DNA of 49,717 bases from Pseudooceanicola marinus (GTDB taxonomy: Bacteria; Pseudomonadota; Alphaproteobacteria; Rhodobacterales; Rhodobacteraceae): positions 3,174 to 52,890 of the forward strand of contig NZ_PGTC01000030.1 in NCBI RefSeq assembly GCF_002786295.1. Reading direction: 5' to 3'. Positions 1 to 8,601 of the stretch are shown here, in pieces (the first letter of the stretch is position 1; each line of letters starts with the position of its first letter). Made by a program: the position numbers and the translations under genes. Under the pieces are notes generated by a model, which did not search any database, was not told where the DNA came from, and saw nothing but the letters and a program-made list of their open reading frames with translations.

Positions 1-125
1 ACTGGCGCAGCTTCACCAAGAACACCCAGGTCAGCTGCGTCGGGAACTCTGTCTGTCCGCCTGTGGCAGCGGCGGTGGTGAAGGCGAACTGCGGGCAGCT
101 GGCTGAGAAGGAGGACGTGGCATGA
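1..125 (+). CDS. DNA (cytosine-5) methyltransferase, 3' end only (partial)
   Basis: This open frame enters from the left edge (codons from base 3) and stops at 123-125. The 40 visible residues contain TQVSCVGNSVCPPVAAA followed by VVKAN. That matches the C-terminal motif (GN-S/A-V, then VA and an AN end) of phage and island C5-cytosine DNA methyltransferases. The catalytic domain lies outside the window, so target and activity are unknown. Its stop overlaps the start of the next gene (ATGA at 122-125), which suggests translational coupling to the small HTH gene and the integrase, as in the terminal module of a prophage or genomic island. Another C5-MTase-like phage protein remains possible. 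Confidence 0.55.
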   Translation, partial: WRSFTKNTQVSCVGNSVCPPVAAAVVKANCGQLAEKEDVA

Positions 126-328
126 GATCACAATCACCTTTAGCCGTCAGAGAACGGCATGCTGCTGAGATGCTCGATATGCCCCTTACTGATTTCCGAC
201 GCCTCGTAAGCCAAGGCGCTCTGCCTGGCCCAATCGTGATCGGAACACATGAGAGGTGGCTGGTGGAGCACATTCGGGCAACTCTGGATGGCCGAGCCGC
301 TCTGCCAAATGGAGATTTTGAGCTTTGA
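122..328 (+). CDS. Small helix-turn-helix / excisionase-like protein
   Basis: This 68-residue protein lies between a methyltransferase tail and an integrase. Residues 8-35 (ERHAAEMLDMPLTDFRRLVSQG) read as a helix-turn-helix of the AlpA/MerR-like excisionase type. They are followed by a short basic wing (IVIGTHERWLVEHI) in which a W replaces the usual R-W pair. Such proteins direct excision by tyrosine integrases or regulate the integrase gene. The start overlaps the upstream stop (ATGA) and the stop overlaps the integrase start (TTGA), so the three genes are probably translated as one unit. The excisionase role rests on size, fold pattern and position; no close family match is claimed. Confidence 0.6.
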   Translation: MRSQSPLAVRERHAAEMLDMPLTDFRRLVSQGALPGPIVIGTHERWLVEHIRATLDGRAALPNGDFEL

Positions 329-1365
329 GACCACCCAAGCCAAAGATCGCGAAGCCTCGCCTCTTATGGCGATGGAAGCGCAATGCTTGGATACCCGTCT
401 ACCGTGTCACATGGACCGAGGGCGGGCGGCAGCGAGCCCGCCAGGTCTTCCTGAACTGGGGTGGAGATCCACAGGAACTGGACCGCCTCTACTGGCTCGC
501 CCACACGGGCAAGCACAGCGCGCAACAGACACCAGCACAATACACCTGGCGGGACTGCGTGATTGCCTGGCGGCGAGACGCGATCAAAGGACAAGGGAAG
601 CTGGCGGCTAGCTCACGGGCAAGCTACCGACGGACCATGGACGCGATCCTGGAGAAGAACGCCTCAAAGGACATGCGCAGGACCACGAGGCAGGCGGTTC
701 GGACTGCGCTGGAAACCATGTCCGGTACCCCACGCAAGGCTAGCCGATATGCCCAAACGATCAGCCTGCTTTGGAACTACGCGGAGCGGGAACTGGACTG
801 GCCTATGGGACCGAACCCAGCGAAGGGGCTCGCCGCGTACAAGCCCGCCCGTGAAATGGCTCCATGGCCAGAATGGATGCTCGAGAAACTGACAACGGCA
901 CCAGAGAACGTTCGCATCGCGGCCACGCTCATCCGCTACACCGGACAGCGACCGAGCGCTGCGATTGCCATGCGTCACGATCAGATTTCAGGCGAGTGGA
1001 TGACCGTGCGGGATGAGAAAGGAGGGAAGGAATTCGACGTCTACTGCCCGGCTCGTCTGAGAGAGCATCTGCCGACCTGGCCGCGCCGAGGCGAACACAT
1101 CTTGGCGAAGAACTCGTGCGAACCGGTTGGCTACGGCGGGGTGGAAAAGGCATTTCGGAAGTGGCGCGAAACGCTCGGCGAGCGCGCCAGCCCCTTCACC
1201 CTGCACGGTCTGCGCAAACTCGCCGTGGTCGAACTCGCCGAAGCAGGATGCGGGGACGCTGAAATTCAGGCAGTAACCGGGCAGAGTGCCGAGATCGTCG
1301 CCTACTACCGTAAAATGGCCAATCGGAAACGCCTCAGCAGGTCGGCGCAGTCGCGCTTGGACTAA
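325..1365 (+). CDS. Tyrosine recombinase / integrase of the element
   Basis: This 346-residue site-specific recombinase should integrate and excise the element at the nearby tRNA-Leu att site. The C-terminal catalytic domain shows the family signature: Arg209 in TGQRPSAA, the H-x-x-R box LHGLRK (His294, Arg297) and the nucleophile region IVAYYRKM (Tyr327 or Tyr328). The basic N-terminus (RPPKPKIAKPRLLWRWKR) and the helical region around residues 70-170 fit an arm-binding and SAM-like core-binding domain. The start is TTG at 325, overlapping the previous stop (TTGA). The gene points at the tRNA fragment about 100 bp downstream, the usual arrangement for tRNA-targeting islands. It looks intact. 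Confidence 0.9.
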   Translation: MRPPKPKIAKPRLLWRWKRNAWIPVYRVTWTEGGRQRARQVFLNWGGDPQELDRLYWLAHTGKHSAQQTPAQYTWRDCVIAWRRDAIKGQGKLAASSRASYRRTMDAILEKNASKDMRRTTRQAVRTALETMSGTPRKASRYAQTISLLWNYAERELDWPMGPNPAKGLAAYKPAREMAPWPEWMLEKLTTAPENVRIAATLIRYTGQRPSAAIAMRHDQISGEWMTVRDEKGGKEFDVYCPARLREHLPTWPRRGEHILAKNSCEPVGYGGVEKAFRKWRETLGERASPFTLHGLRKLAVVELAEAGCGDAEIQAVTGQSAEIVAYYRKMANRKRLSRSAQSRLD

Positions 1366-1468
1366 GCCAAGCACCATATTCTGCGGGTCACAGGTTCACG
1401 AAAGTTCCCGAAATGTCTGAGTGACCCAATAACACTCAAGCCGTTGATTAAGTAAGGGATTGATGCGT

Positions 1469-1521
1469 TTCAAAATCCCCCGCCGCAAGGCGTGCCGGTT
1501 CGAGTCCGGCCTTGGGTACCA
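1469..1521 (+). other. 3' fragment of tRNA-Leu(CAA), probable attachment site
   Basis: These 53 nt are the 3' half of a class II leucine tRNA. They contain an anticodon loop with CAA at 1471-1473, the 3' anticodon strand TCCCC, a long variable arm (CGCC-GCAA-GGCG, 1481-1492), a perfect T-arm (GCCGG-TTCGAGT-CCGGC, 1494-1510), the 3' acceptor strand and an encoded CCA (1519-1521). No matching 5' anticodon strand, D-arm or 5' acceptor strand exists upstream, so it is not a functional tRNA. Such a block beside an integrase is typical of the att duplication left by integration into a tRNA 3' end. The complete tRNA should lie at the other boundary, outside the window. Confidence 0.8.
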
Positions 1522-1605
1522 ACTTTATTTTGCGTGGTTTTCCATTTCCATGCGACACGTGTTGCCTCGTTGACTTTCGATGCAGCCCGTACCCTGAGCC
1601 CACAT

Positions 1606-1812
1606 TTACGTTCTGTTCCCGTTCTGGCAGCGCCGCATCTGCGCCTGTTTCGAGAGCCGCTTTTTGTCGGCTTTTGAACGACAGGATGCGACCACCTGGG
1701 TCAACTGCCCCGTCACGGCTTGGATCTCAGCGTCACCGCAGCCCACCTCAGCAAGCTGAGAAATCGCGAGCTTCGAAGCCCGTGCAGGGTAGATGTCATG
1801 GCCCTTACAGAT
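1606..1812 (-). pseudogene. Decayed integrase C-terminus (second tyrosine recombinase relic)
   Basis: On the minus strand this stretch is plainly homologous to the last 65 residues of the intact integrase at 325-1365. It reads TLHGLR in one frame, then after a one-base deletion at the catalytic Arg codon (about 1771-1774) SKLAISQLAEVGCGDAEIQA in the next frame. The shared core GCGDAEIQAVTGQ is identical to the intact copy. The nucleophile region AYYRK has become ASCRS, so both tyrosines are gone. Upstream of about 1812 the similarity is lost and the N-terminal two thirds are missing. The relic and the intact gene converge on the tRNA fragment. The left limit is the stop at 1606; the right limit is approximate. 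Confidence 0.8.
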
Positions 1813-1912
1813 CGTGCGATCCTGATCAACGGCGGTCCCTGCGGCATTGGCCAGCCCCTTGACGCTCCCGCCCGTCCCCGCGACTTTGCCCGCAGTATCG
1901 AAGGAGCCCCCC

Positions 1913-3142
1913 ATGCGCGCGCTGCACACCGCTGACTGGCACATCGGCCAGACCCTGAACGGCTGGTCCCGCGAGGCCGAACATGCGCGTTTCTTCGCGG
2001 CGTTGACCGATCTGATGGTGGCCGAGCAGATCGACCTGCTGCTGGTGGCTGGCGACATCTTCGACACCACCAACCCCTCGGGCGAGAGCCAGCGGCTGTT
2101 CTACCGCACCATGGCGGCAATGAAGGCCCGCCTGCCAAACCTGCGCATCATCCTCACCGGCGGCAATCACGATCCGGCCCTGCGGCTGGAGGCGCCGGGC
2201 GACGTGCTGGACAGCCTCGACATTCACACCATCGGCACGGTGCACCGAAAGGACGGGGCCGTTGATCTCAACCGCCACCTGATCCCCGTGCCCGGCCCCG
2301 GCCCCGGCCCCGACGGGGTGCCCGCGCTCTACGTCCTCGCCATCCCCTTCCTGCGCGCCGCCGACCTCTCTGGCCTCAGCTTCGCCAGTGACGAGGGCGA
2401 GGATACGGTGATCGAGGCCGCCCGCCGCTTCCACGCCGAACTGACCGAGGCCGCCCTGCCCCGCGTGGGGGATCTGCCCCTGATTGCCATGGGGCACCTG
2501 CATTGCACCGGCGGGCTGGAGGCCGAAGGCGCGGAGCGGCGGATCCTCATCGGTGGATCCCACGCCGTCCCGCCCGAGATCTACCCGCCCCGCATCGACT
2601 ATGTGGCCCTTGGCCACCTGCACGGGCCGCAATCGCTGGACGGCGGGCGGGTGCGCTATTCCGGCTCTTGCTTCCCGCTTTCGGCCTCCGAGATCCGCTA
2701 TAGCCATGGGGTCACGATCCTCGATATCGAGGGCCGCGACATCCGCGCCACCCACCACGCGATCCCCCTGCCGGCGCCGGTCCTGCGCCTGCCCGCCTCC
2801 GGCACCCTGACCCTGGCCGAACTGGAAACCGCCCTGGCCGAGATCGCCCCGGTCGAGGACGTGAACCTGCGTCCGCTGGTCTATGTCGAACTGCTGGCCG
2901 AGGAGGCGCCCTCGGTGATGATGGGCCGGGCCGAGGCGCTGCTGCGCGACGCGCCCGTCCGCCCCGCTGGCATCCGCATTCATCGGGCCGCCGAGGACAG
3001 TGCCGCACCGGCCGCACCCGCGCCCTCGCTGGGTGAGACCAGCCCCGAAGACCTCTTCGCCCGGGCCTTCGAGACGAAGAACGGCTTCGCCCCGGAGGAC
3101 CGCCACCTCGCGGCCTTCCGCGATGTCTTGGCGGAGGTCTGA
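1913..3142 (+). CDS. sbcD: Exonuclease SbcCD subunit D (Mre11-type nuclease)
   Basis: This 409-residue nuclease subunit of SbcCD (the bacterial Mre11-Rad50) cuts DNA hairpins and processes double-strand ends with Mn2+ and the ATPase SbcC. The metallophosphoesterase motifs are in order: TADWHIGQ at residues 6-13, AGDIFD, GGNHD, MGHLHC and LGHLHG. ATG 1913 is preferred over the upstream in-frame ATG at 1847 because AAGGAG lies six bases before it (1901-1906) and the DWH motif then falls at the normal distance from the N-terminus. The stop is three bases from the sbcC start, so the two form an operon. The cap and C-terminal SbcC-binding segments look complete. Confidence 0.93.
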   Translation: MRALHTADWHIGQTLNGWSREAEHARFFAALTDLMVAEQIDLLLVAGDIFDTTNPSGESQRLFYRTMAAMKARLPNLRIILTGGNHDPALRLEAPGDVLDSLDIHTIGTVHRKDGAVDLNRHLIPVPGPGPGPDGVPALYVLAIPFLRAADLSGLSFASDEGEDTVIEAARRFHAELTEAALPRVGDLPLIAMGHLHCTGGLEAEGAERRILIGGSHAVPPEIYPPRIDYVALGHLHGPQSLDGGRVRYSGSCFPLSASEIRYSHGVTILDIEGRDIRATHHAIPLPAPVLRLPASGTLTLAELETALAEIAPVEDVNLRPLVYVELLAEEAPSVMMGRAEALLRDAPVRPAGIRIHRAAEDSAAPAAPAPSLGETSPEDLFARAFETKNGFAPEDRHLAAFRDVLAEV

Positions 3143-3145
3143 GCC

Positions 3146-6100
3146 ATGCAGATCCTGACGATCCGGGGCGAGAACATCGCCAGCCTCGCCAAGCCCTTTG
3201 AGATCCGCCTGGACGACGGACCGCTGGCCAGTGCCGGCCTTTTTGCCATCACCGGAGAGACAGGCGCCGGCAAATCGAGCCTGCTGGATGCCATGTGCCT
3301 GGCACTCTACGGCGATTGCCCGCGCCTGTCGGGCAGCGGCACGCGGGAGGCGGTGGAGGATGTCGACGGCTCCGCCCTGCGCGCCACCGACGCGCGCATG
3401 GTGCTGCGCCGGGGCGCGGCGCGGGGCCTGGCCGAGGTCACCTTCCGCGCCACGGACGGCGAGGTCTACACCGCCGGCTGGTCCGCCCGCCGGGCGCGCG
3501 ACCGCATCGACGGGCGCCTGCAGGCCGTCGACCGCAGCCTGCTGCGCGTCTCCGACGCCCAGGTGCTGGAAAGCCAACTGTCGCGCGTGAACGACCGGGT
3601 GAGCGAGCTGACCGGCCTGACCTATGACGAGTTCCGCCGCACCGTGCTGCTGGCCCAGGGCGACTTCGACGCCTTCCTGTCGGCCCAGACCGGTGAGCGG
3701 GCGGCGATCCTGGAGAAGGTCACCGGCACGCAGATCTACCGCGACATCTCGCGCCGCATCTACGAGCGCAACACAGGCGCCCAGTCCGCGCTGCAGACCC
3801 TGGAGACCCGGCGTGGCGAGCACCAGCTGCTGAGCCCCGAGGACCGCGCCGCGCTGGAACGTCAGGCCGAGACCCTGCGCGAACGCAAGACCGCGAACGA
3901 GGCAAAGCTGACCCAGGTGACAGCCGACCTCGGGCGCTATGCCGCGCAGGAAGCGGCCCAGACTGCCCTCGCCCGCGCCGAGGCGCGTGTGAGCGCGGCG
4001 GAGGCGGCCCTCACCGGGCTCGCGGACCAGCGGGCCTGGCTGGCCGACTGGGATCGCGCCCAGGCCCTGCGCGGCGAGCTGCGCGAGGATCAGGCCGCCC
4101 AAGCGGCGTTGCGCGAGGCGGTCGAGGCCGAGGCGCAGCTGACCGCAGCGGAGCGAGAACAGGGCGAAGCCGTTGAGGCGTTGGCGGAGGCCGTCACCAC
4201 GGCAGAGGCGCGGCTCGATCAGGTCGAGGCAGAGTTCAAGGCTCTTGGCCCGGAATGGACGAAGGCCGAGCAGCTCGACAGCCGGATCGCCAGCGCCACG
4301 GAGGAGCTGGCCCGCTCCGAGACGGAGCTGACCCGGCGCCAGGGGGAGGCCGGGGCGGCCAAGGAGAAACAGGAGGCGATGGAGGCAGAGGACCAGCTTC
4401 TGGCCGACAGGCGGACCAAAGCACAGACCGCGCTTGAGCAGATCCCCGGCCACGCGGTTCTGCGCCACGACTGGAGCGCCCTGGAGGAGCGGCTGGAGGC
4501 TCGCATCGCCGCCGCCGCCCGTCTGCGTGAGGCGGAAGAGGCACGCACCGCACTTAAGGAGGCCACCGCGGCGCAGACCCGTACCCGGGACGAGGCCAAC
4601 GCCGAGGCCGCCGCGCTGACCGCCCGGCTGGCCGACCTGCGCCAGCAGCAGGCCGACCTGCAGCCCGAGCGCCAGCGCCTGCAGGCCGCCGGCCCGGCGG
4701 AGGCGCTGGCGACCCTCGGCCAGCAGCTCATCGATCTGCGCGCCCTGCGTCAGGCCGCCGCCCAAGTCCGCGAGACCGACCGCGCGATCGCCGAGAGCGC
4801 GGCCCGGCAGCGCGCCGCCCGTGACACCCGCGATCAGGCCGAGGCGGACCGCCAGCGCCTCACGGAGGAGCTGAAGACGGCAAGCCACCACATCGACGCG
4901 CTCTCCCGCCCCGTCGCCTCGGCCGAGGCGGCGATCAGCGCCGAGGCGGATCACCTGCGCCAGCACCTTGAGCCGGGCCGCCCCTGCCCGGTCTGCCATG
5001 CGACCGAACATCCGGTGCTGGACAACACCGCCCTGGCGCGCCTCGCCACGGATCTACGCCAGCAGATGCAGACAGCAACCGAGGCCCGCGACACGGCACA
5101 GGCGGCCCTGCGCGACGCCACCACCCGACGCGACGAGGCGGCCGCCGCGATCGCCCGGGAGGACTCCGAGGCCCCGGCCCTCGCCGCGCGCCTCGCCGAA
5201 CGGATCGAGGACCACGCCCGCCAATGCGCCGCGCTGGAGGTGAGCGCCCTGCCGGATCTCCCGACAGATCCCCGCGCCCCCGACACAGCCTTCGCCATCC
5301 TTCTGGAGCGGCTGGAGGCCCGCCGCCCCGCGCTGGAGGAGGACCGCGACCGGCTGGCGTTGCTGGACCGCGACCATCAGCGCCTCGGCCAGGAGATCGA
5401 AACGGCGCAGGCCCGGCTGACCGCCCAGACCGAGCAGGCGGCAGGCCTGACCGCCGCCCTGGCCGAGAGCGAGGCGCACGCGAAGGACCTGGCCCGTGGC
5501 TGCGACACCGCGCAGCGCGAGATCGCGGCCTTGGCGCCCCGGCTGGCCGATCCCCTCGCTGCCCTTGGCCTGTCGCCCGAGACCTTCGACGCCGACGGCC
5601 AGCCCGCCCTCGACGCCCTGCGCGAGACCGCCGGCCGTGCCGGGGCCCTGCTGAAGACGATCGAGGAGACCGAAACCGCCCGTACCGCCCAGATGCCCGC
5701 TTTGACCGAAGCACGCAGCGCCACCCGGACGGCCACGAACCGGGTGACCGAGGCAATCGAGACCCGGGACAGCCGCAAGACAACCCTGGAAAGCCTGAGC
5801 GCCGACCGCGCCACCCTGCTGGGGGGCGAGGCCACCGGGCCGCACCGCACGCGCCACAACGAAGCGCGCAAGGCTGCGCAGGCGGCGGCCAGCGCAGCGC
5901 AGCGCCAGCACGCCGAGGCCCGCGCGGAGCTGGCTCAGACTGTGGGCAGCCTGACGTCCGCGCGGGCCACCCTCACCCGTGTCCACACCCGCCGGGACAG
6001 GGCCGCCGAGGCCCTGGCCCAGGCCTGCGCCGCCGCCGGTCTGGACGTCGACCGGGTCCAGGCATTGCATGCCACCGAGACCGATGCGGTCGAAAGCCGC

Positions 6101-6874
6101 CGTGCTGCGCTCAATGCCGCCGAGACGGAACGCGCCAGCGCCCTGGGCGCCCGCGACGAACGCCGGCAGGAGTGGGACGCGTTGCAGGCCGAGGGGCTGC
6201 CCGAGACGCCGCGCGAGGATCTGCAGTCCGGCAAGGACGCGCTGGCGGCCGAGGCCACCACGCTGTCCGAAGACCTCGGAGCGCTGACGGAACGGCGCAA
6301 GGCCGACGCCCGCGCGCGTGAGGCGCTGGCGGGGTTGGAGGCCGAGATCGAGGCGGCGCGCAAGGTGGCCGACACCTGGGCGGCGATCAACGATGCCATC
6401 GGCTCCGCCCGCGGCGACCGCTTCGCCCAGATCGCCCAGGCTGTCACCCTCGCGATGCTGGTGGAACGCGCGAACCTGCACCTCGACCAGCTGAAGCCGC
6501 GCTACCAGCTGGCGGTGGCCGACCAGGACCTGGCGCTGCATGTGATCGACCGCGACATGGCGGGCGACACGCGGCCCAGCCGGTTGCTCTCGGGCGGGGA
6601 ACGCTTCCTGGTCTCGCTGTCGCTCGCACTGGCGCTGTCGGGCATGGGCAGCCGGGGCGCCTTGGCGGGCACGCTCTTCATCGACGAGGGCTTCGGCAGT
6701 CTGGACGCAGAGTCCCTCGACCTGGCCATCGACGCCCTGGAGCGGCTGCAGGCCCAGGGTCGCACCATCGGCGTCATCAGCCACGTGCAGGCGATGAAGG
6801 ACCGCATCCCGGTGCAACTAGAGGTGACAAAGACCGGTGGTGGCGCCAGCGAGATCGCCCTCAAGATCACCTGA
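3146..6874 (+). CDS. sbcC: Exonuclease SbcCD subunit C (Rad50-type SMC ATPase)
   Basis: This 1242-residue ATPase partner of SbcD is longer than the E. coli protein (about 1050) but fits alphaproteobacterial SbcC. Walker A is GETGAGKSS at residues 37-45. Two long, very Ala/Glu/Arg-rich coiled coils flank a zinc-hook CPVC (Cys614 and Cys617) exactly mid-protein. The C-terminal half-site has the ABC signature LSGGER (about 1148-1153) and Walker B TLFIDEGFGSLD (Asp1180, Glu1181). ATP-driven closure of the head regulates cleavage by SbcD at hairpins and broken ends. It is immediately downstream of sbcD. The high-GC coiled-coil code creates very long open frames on the opposite strand, which are not genes. 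Confidence 0.95.
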   Translation: MQILTIRGENIASLAKPFEIRLDDGPLASAGLFAITGETGAGKSSLLDAMCLALYGDCPRLSGSGTREAVEDVDGSALRATDARMVLRRGAARGLAEVTFRATDGEVYTAGWSARRARDRIDGRLQAVDRSLLRVSDAQVLESQLSRVNDRVSELTGLTYDEFRRTVLLAQGDFDAFLSAQTGERAAILEKVTGTQIYRDISRRIYERNTGAQSALQTLETRRGEHQLLSPEDRAALERQAETLRERKTANEAKLTQVTADLGRYAAQEAAQTALARAEARVSAAEAALTGLADQRAWLADWDRAQALRGELREDQAAQAALREAVEAEAQLTAAEREQGEAVEALAEAVTTAEARLDQVEAEFKALGPEWTKAEQLDSRIASATEELARSETELTRRQGEAGAAKEKQEAMEAEDQLLADRRTKAQTALEQIPGHAVLRHDWSALEERLEARIAAAARLREAEEARTALKEATAAQTRTRDEANAEAAALTARLADLRQQQADLQPERQRLQAAGPAEALATLGQQLIDLRALRQAAAQVRETDRAIAESAARQRAARDTRDQAEADRQRLTEELKTASHHIDALSRPVASAEAAISAEADHLRQHLEPGRPCPVCHATEHPVLDNTALARLATDLRQQMQTATEARDTAQAALRDATTRRDEAAAAIAREDSEAPALAARLAERIEDHARQCAALEVSALPDLPTDPRAPDTAFAILLERLEARRPALEEDRDRLALLDRDHQRLGQEIETAQARLTAQTEQAAGLTAALAESEAHAKDLARGCDTAQREIAALAPRLADPLAALGLSPETFDADGQPALDALRETAGRAGALLKTIEETETARTAQMPALTEARSATRTATNRVTEAIETRDSRKTTLESLSADRATLLGGEATGPHRTRHNEARKAAQAAASAAQRQHAEARAELAQTVGSLTSARATLTRVHTRRDRAAEALAQACAAAGLDVDRVQALHATETDAVESRRAALNAAETERASALGARDERRQEWDALQAEGLPETPREDLQSGKDALAAEATTLSEDLGALTERRKADARAREALAGLEAEIEAARKVADTWAAINDAIGSARGDRFAQIAQAVTLAMLVERANLHLDQLKPRYQLAVADQDLALHVIDRDMAGDTRPSRLLSGGERFLVSLSLALALSGMGSRGALAGTLFIDEGFGSLDAESLDLAIDALERLQAQGRTIGVISHVQAMKDRIPVQLEVTKTGGGASEIALKIT

Positions 6875-6971
6875 CGGGAATGTCCGCGTTGCGCGACGCG
6901 CGCAGGCGTCCTCGCCCGTCGCATCTGGGGCACCACGCAGGTCCGTTGGCATCTCCGACGACTACATTGCG

Positions 6972-7310
6972 GTGAACGACTGGGGCATCGCGGACGAGCT
7001 GACCTTCCACCAGATCGCCCGCGGGGCCGAGCTGAAGGCGGCGGGCTATGATCTGCCCGAGGATGACACCATCTATCACGCCTCCAGCCGCCAGGCCTTC
7101 ATCTGGCCCAACGACGAACGGGGGCTGCTCAAGGGGGAACATCTCTACGAGGGCAAGACGAGCATTGAGATCGAGGAGGTGGACCCCGCTGCGGCGATCA
7201 CGGCAGAGCGCATCCACGCCGTCCATCGCGAGTTGCTGGCGGAGCTCGAAGCAGAACGCGGCCCGAAGTACTGGACGCTCGACCGCCAGCCGGTGCCGGA
7301 GCGGGCCTGA
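6972..7310 (+). CDS. Hypothetical protein downstream of sbcC
   Basis: I do not recognise this protein. An open frame runs from an ATG at 6837 inside sbcC to 7310 (157 residues), but the first 45 residues are Ala/Arg/Pro-rich and look like out-of-frame sequence. From the GTG at 6972 the product is about 112 residues and protein-like: NDWGIADELTFHQIARG, then LPEDDTIYHASS and an acidic helical end (AVHRELLAELEAERG). No signal peptide or membrane segment is visible. A start upstream of 6972 is possible because readable sequence (GISDDYIAV) precedes it, but no ATG or GTG is available there. It may also be the remains of a longer gene. Same strand as sbcDC. Confidence 0.5.
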   Translation: MNDWGIADELTFHQIARGAELKAAGYDLPEDDTIYHASSRQAFIWPNDERGLLKGEHLYEGKTSIEIEEVDPAAAITAERIHAVHRELLAELEAERGPKYWTLDRQPVPERA

Positions 7311-7447
7311 GCCCGGCGGCAGGCCGAACCGCCGGCCTGCCCTCCGCCTGCGGTTCGGCGGAAGGCCGGCGCTCGTTCCGCCCGGCGCCCGATCATGTCA
7401 GACGTCCGCCAGGCGGAGTGGCGCCACGGCCCTTGCCGGTCAGGGCT

Positions 7448-7756
7448 CTAGGCCTTCTTGGCGCTGTCCGTCCCGGCATCTGCCTTGGCGTCGTCCTTCG
7501 CTCGGGCAGGCATCTCGACGTTGATCTCGAGGCTGGACACATCGTCTTCGCGCTGCATCTTCACCTCGACATCGTCGTCGTCGACCTTGACGTACTTTCG
7601 GATCACCGCCAGCAGATCGGCCTGAAGCTGCGGCAGGAACTCGATATCGGGGGCGCCGCTGGCGCGCTCATGCGCCAGAAGCAGCTGCAACCGGTCCTTG
7701 GCGGTCTGCGCGGTCTTGGCTCGGCGGGGCTTGAAGGCGAAACCGAACAGGCTCAT
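7448..7756 (-). CDS. minE: Cell division topological specificity factor MinE
   Basis: This 102-residue MinE stimulates the MinD ATPase and drives MinCD off the membrane, which sets division-site placement. The N-terminal membrane/MinD-contact region reads SLFGFAFKPRRAKTAQTAKD, followed by the helix RLQLLLAHERA and the dimerisation region with PQLQADLLAVIRKYV and VEVKMQ. The C-terminus carries an extra Ala/Lys/Asp-rich tail of about 20 residues, common in alphaproteobacteria. The start overlaps the minD stop by four bases. It is the last gene of minCDE on this strand. Confidence 0.95.
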   Translation of the reverse strand: MSLFGFAFKPRRAKTAQTAKDRLQLLLAHERASGAPDIEFLPQLQADLLAVIRKYVKVDDDDVEVKMQREDDVSSLEINVEMPARAKDDAKADAGTDSAKKA

Positions 7757-8601
7757 GCCGACCGTCCGAACAGTCGCTGGAACAGGCCGGGCTTGGGCTC
7801 ATCACCGACGCGCATTTCCACGTCCTCTCCGGTCAGACGCGCCACGGCGTCGGCATAGGCCCGGCTGGCGTTGGACGGGTCGTCCAGGATGACCGGCGTG
7901 CCGACGTTGGAGGCCCGCAGCACCGCCTGGCTTTCGGGAATGATCCCCAGAAGCGGCACGGCCAGGATTTCCAGCACGTCCTCCACCGTCATCATTTCGC
8001 CCCGGTCGATCCGGCCCTGGTCATGGCGGGTCAGCAGGACCTGCGCCTTCACCGGCTCCGCAGCTCCGCTTTCGGCCCGCCGGGTCTTGCTGGCCAGGAG
8101 GCCCAGCACCCGGTCGCTGTCGCGCACCGAGGAAACCTCGGGGTTGGTCACCACCACGGCCTCGTCGGCAAAATACATCGCCAGCTGCGCGCCGCGCTCA
8201 ATCCCCGCCGGGCTGTCGCAGATGATGTAGTCGAACTCCTGCTTCAGCTCGTTCAGGACCGCCTCGACACCCTCCTGGGTCAGCGCATCCTTGTCGCGGG
8301 TCTGCGACGTGGGCAGGATCGACAGCGTATCCAGGCGCTTGTCCTTGATCAGGGCCTGCTTCAGCTTCGCATCCCCTTGGATCACGTTGATGAAATCGAA
8401 CACGACCCGGCGCTCGCAGCCCATGATCATGTCAAGGTTGCGCAGGCCCACGTCGAAGTCGATCACGACCGTCTTGTGCCCCAGCTTCGCCAGCCCGGCG
8501 GAGATGGCCGCGGCCGATGTCGTCTTGCCGACCCCACCCTTGCCGGAGGTGATCACGATGATCTTCCCCAACGGGGCCTCCTCCTTAATTTGCGTCGTCA
8601 T
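7753..8601 (-). CDS. minD: Septum site-determining ATPase MinD
   Basis: This 282-residue ParA/MinD-type ATPase binds the membrane in its ATP form, recruits MinC and oscillates with MinE. The deviant Walker A motif is SGKGGVGKTT (residues 19-28), with the signature lysine in KGG. Switch and Walker B regions follow as VVIDFDVGLRN and YIICDSPAGIE. The C-terminal amphipathic membrane-targeting helix is present as PGLFQRLFGRSA. The start overlaps minC and the stop overlaps minE, each by four bases. The N-terminus has about ten residues (MTTQIKEEAP) more than E. coli MinD. Confidence 0.96.
   Translation of the reverse strand: MTTQIKEEAPLGKIIVITSGKGGVGKTTSAAAISAGLAKLGHKTVVIDFDVGLRNLDMIMGCERRVVFDFINVIQGDAKLKQALIKDKRLDTLSILPTSQTRDKDALTQEGVEAVLNELKQEFDYIICDSPAGIERGAQLAMYFADEAVVVTNPEVSSVRDSDRVLGLLASKTRRAESGAAEPVKAQVLLTRHDQGRIDRGEMMTVEDVLEILAVPLLGIIPESQAVLRASNVGTPVILDDPSNASRAYADAVARLTGEDVEMRVGDEPKPGLFQRLFGRSA

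Noticed and set aside
1437..1521. Complete tRNA-Leu gene
   Set aside because: The 3' half is perfect, but the 5' anticodon strand, D-arm and 5' acceptor strand are missing, so it is an att fragment.
1826..5011. 1061-codon open frame on the minus strand opposite sbcD/sbcC
   Set aside because: Antisense to two well-supported genes; the product is Gly/Leu/Gln-rich with no motif. Long shadow frames are expected opposite high-GC coiled-coil code.
5054..6817. 587-codon minus frame opposite sbcC
   Set aside because: Same shadow effect; no recognisable domain and it conflicts with the SbcC zinc hook and C-terminal head.
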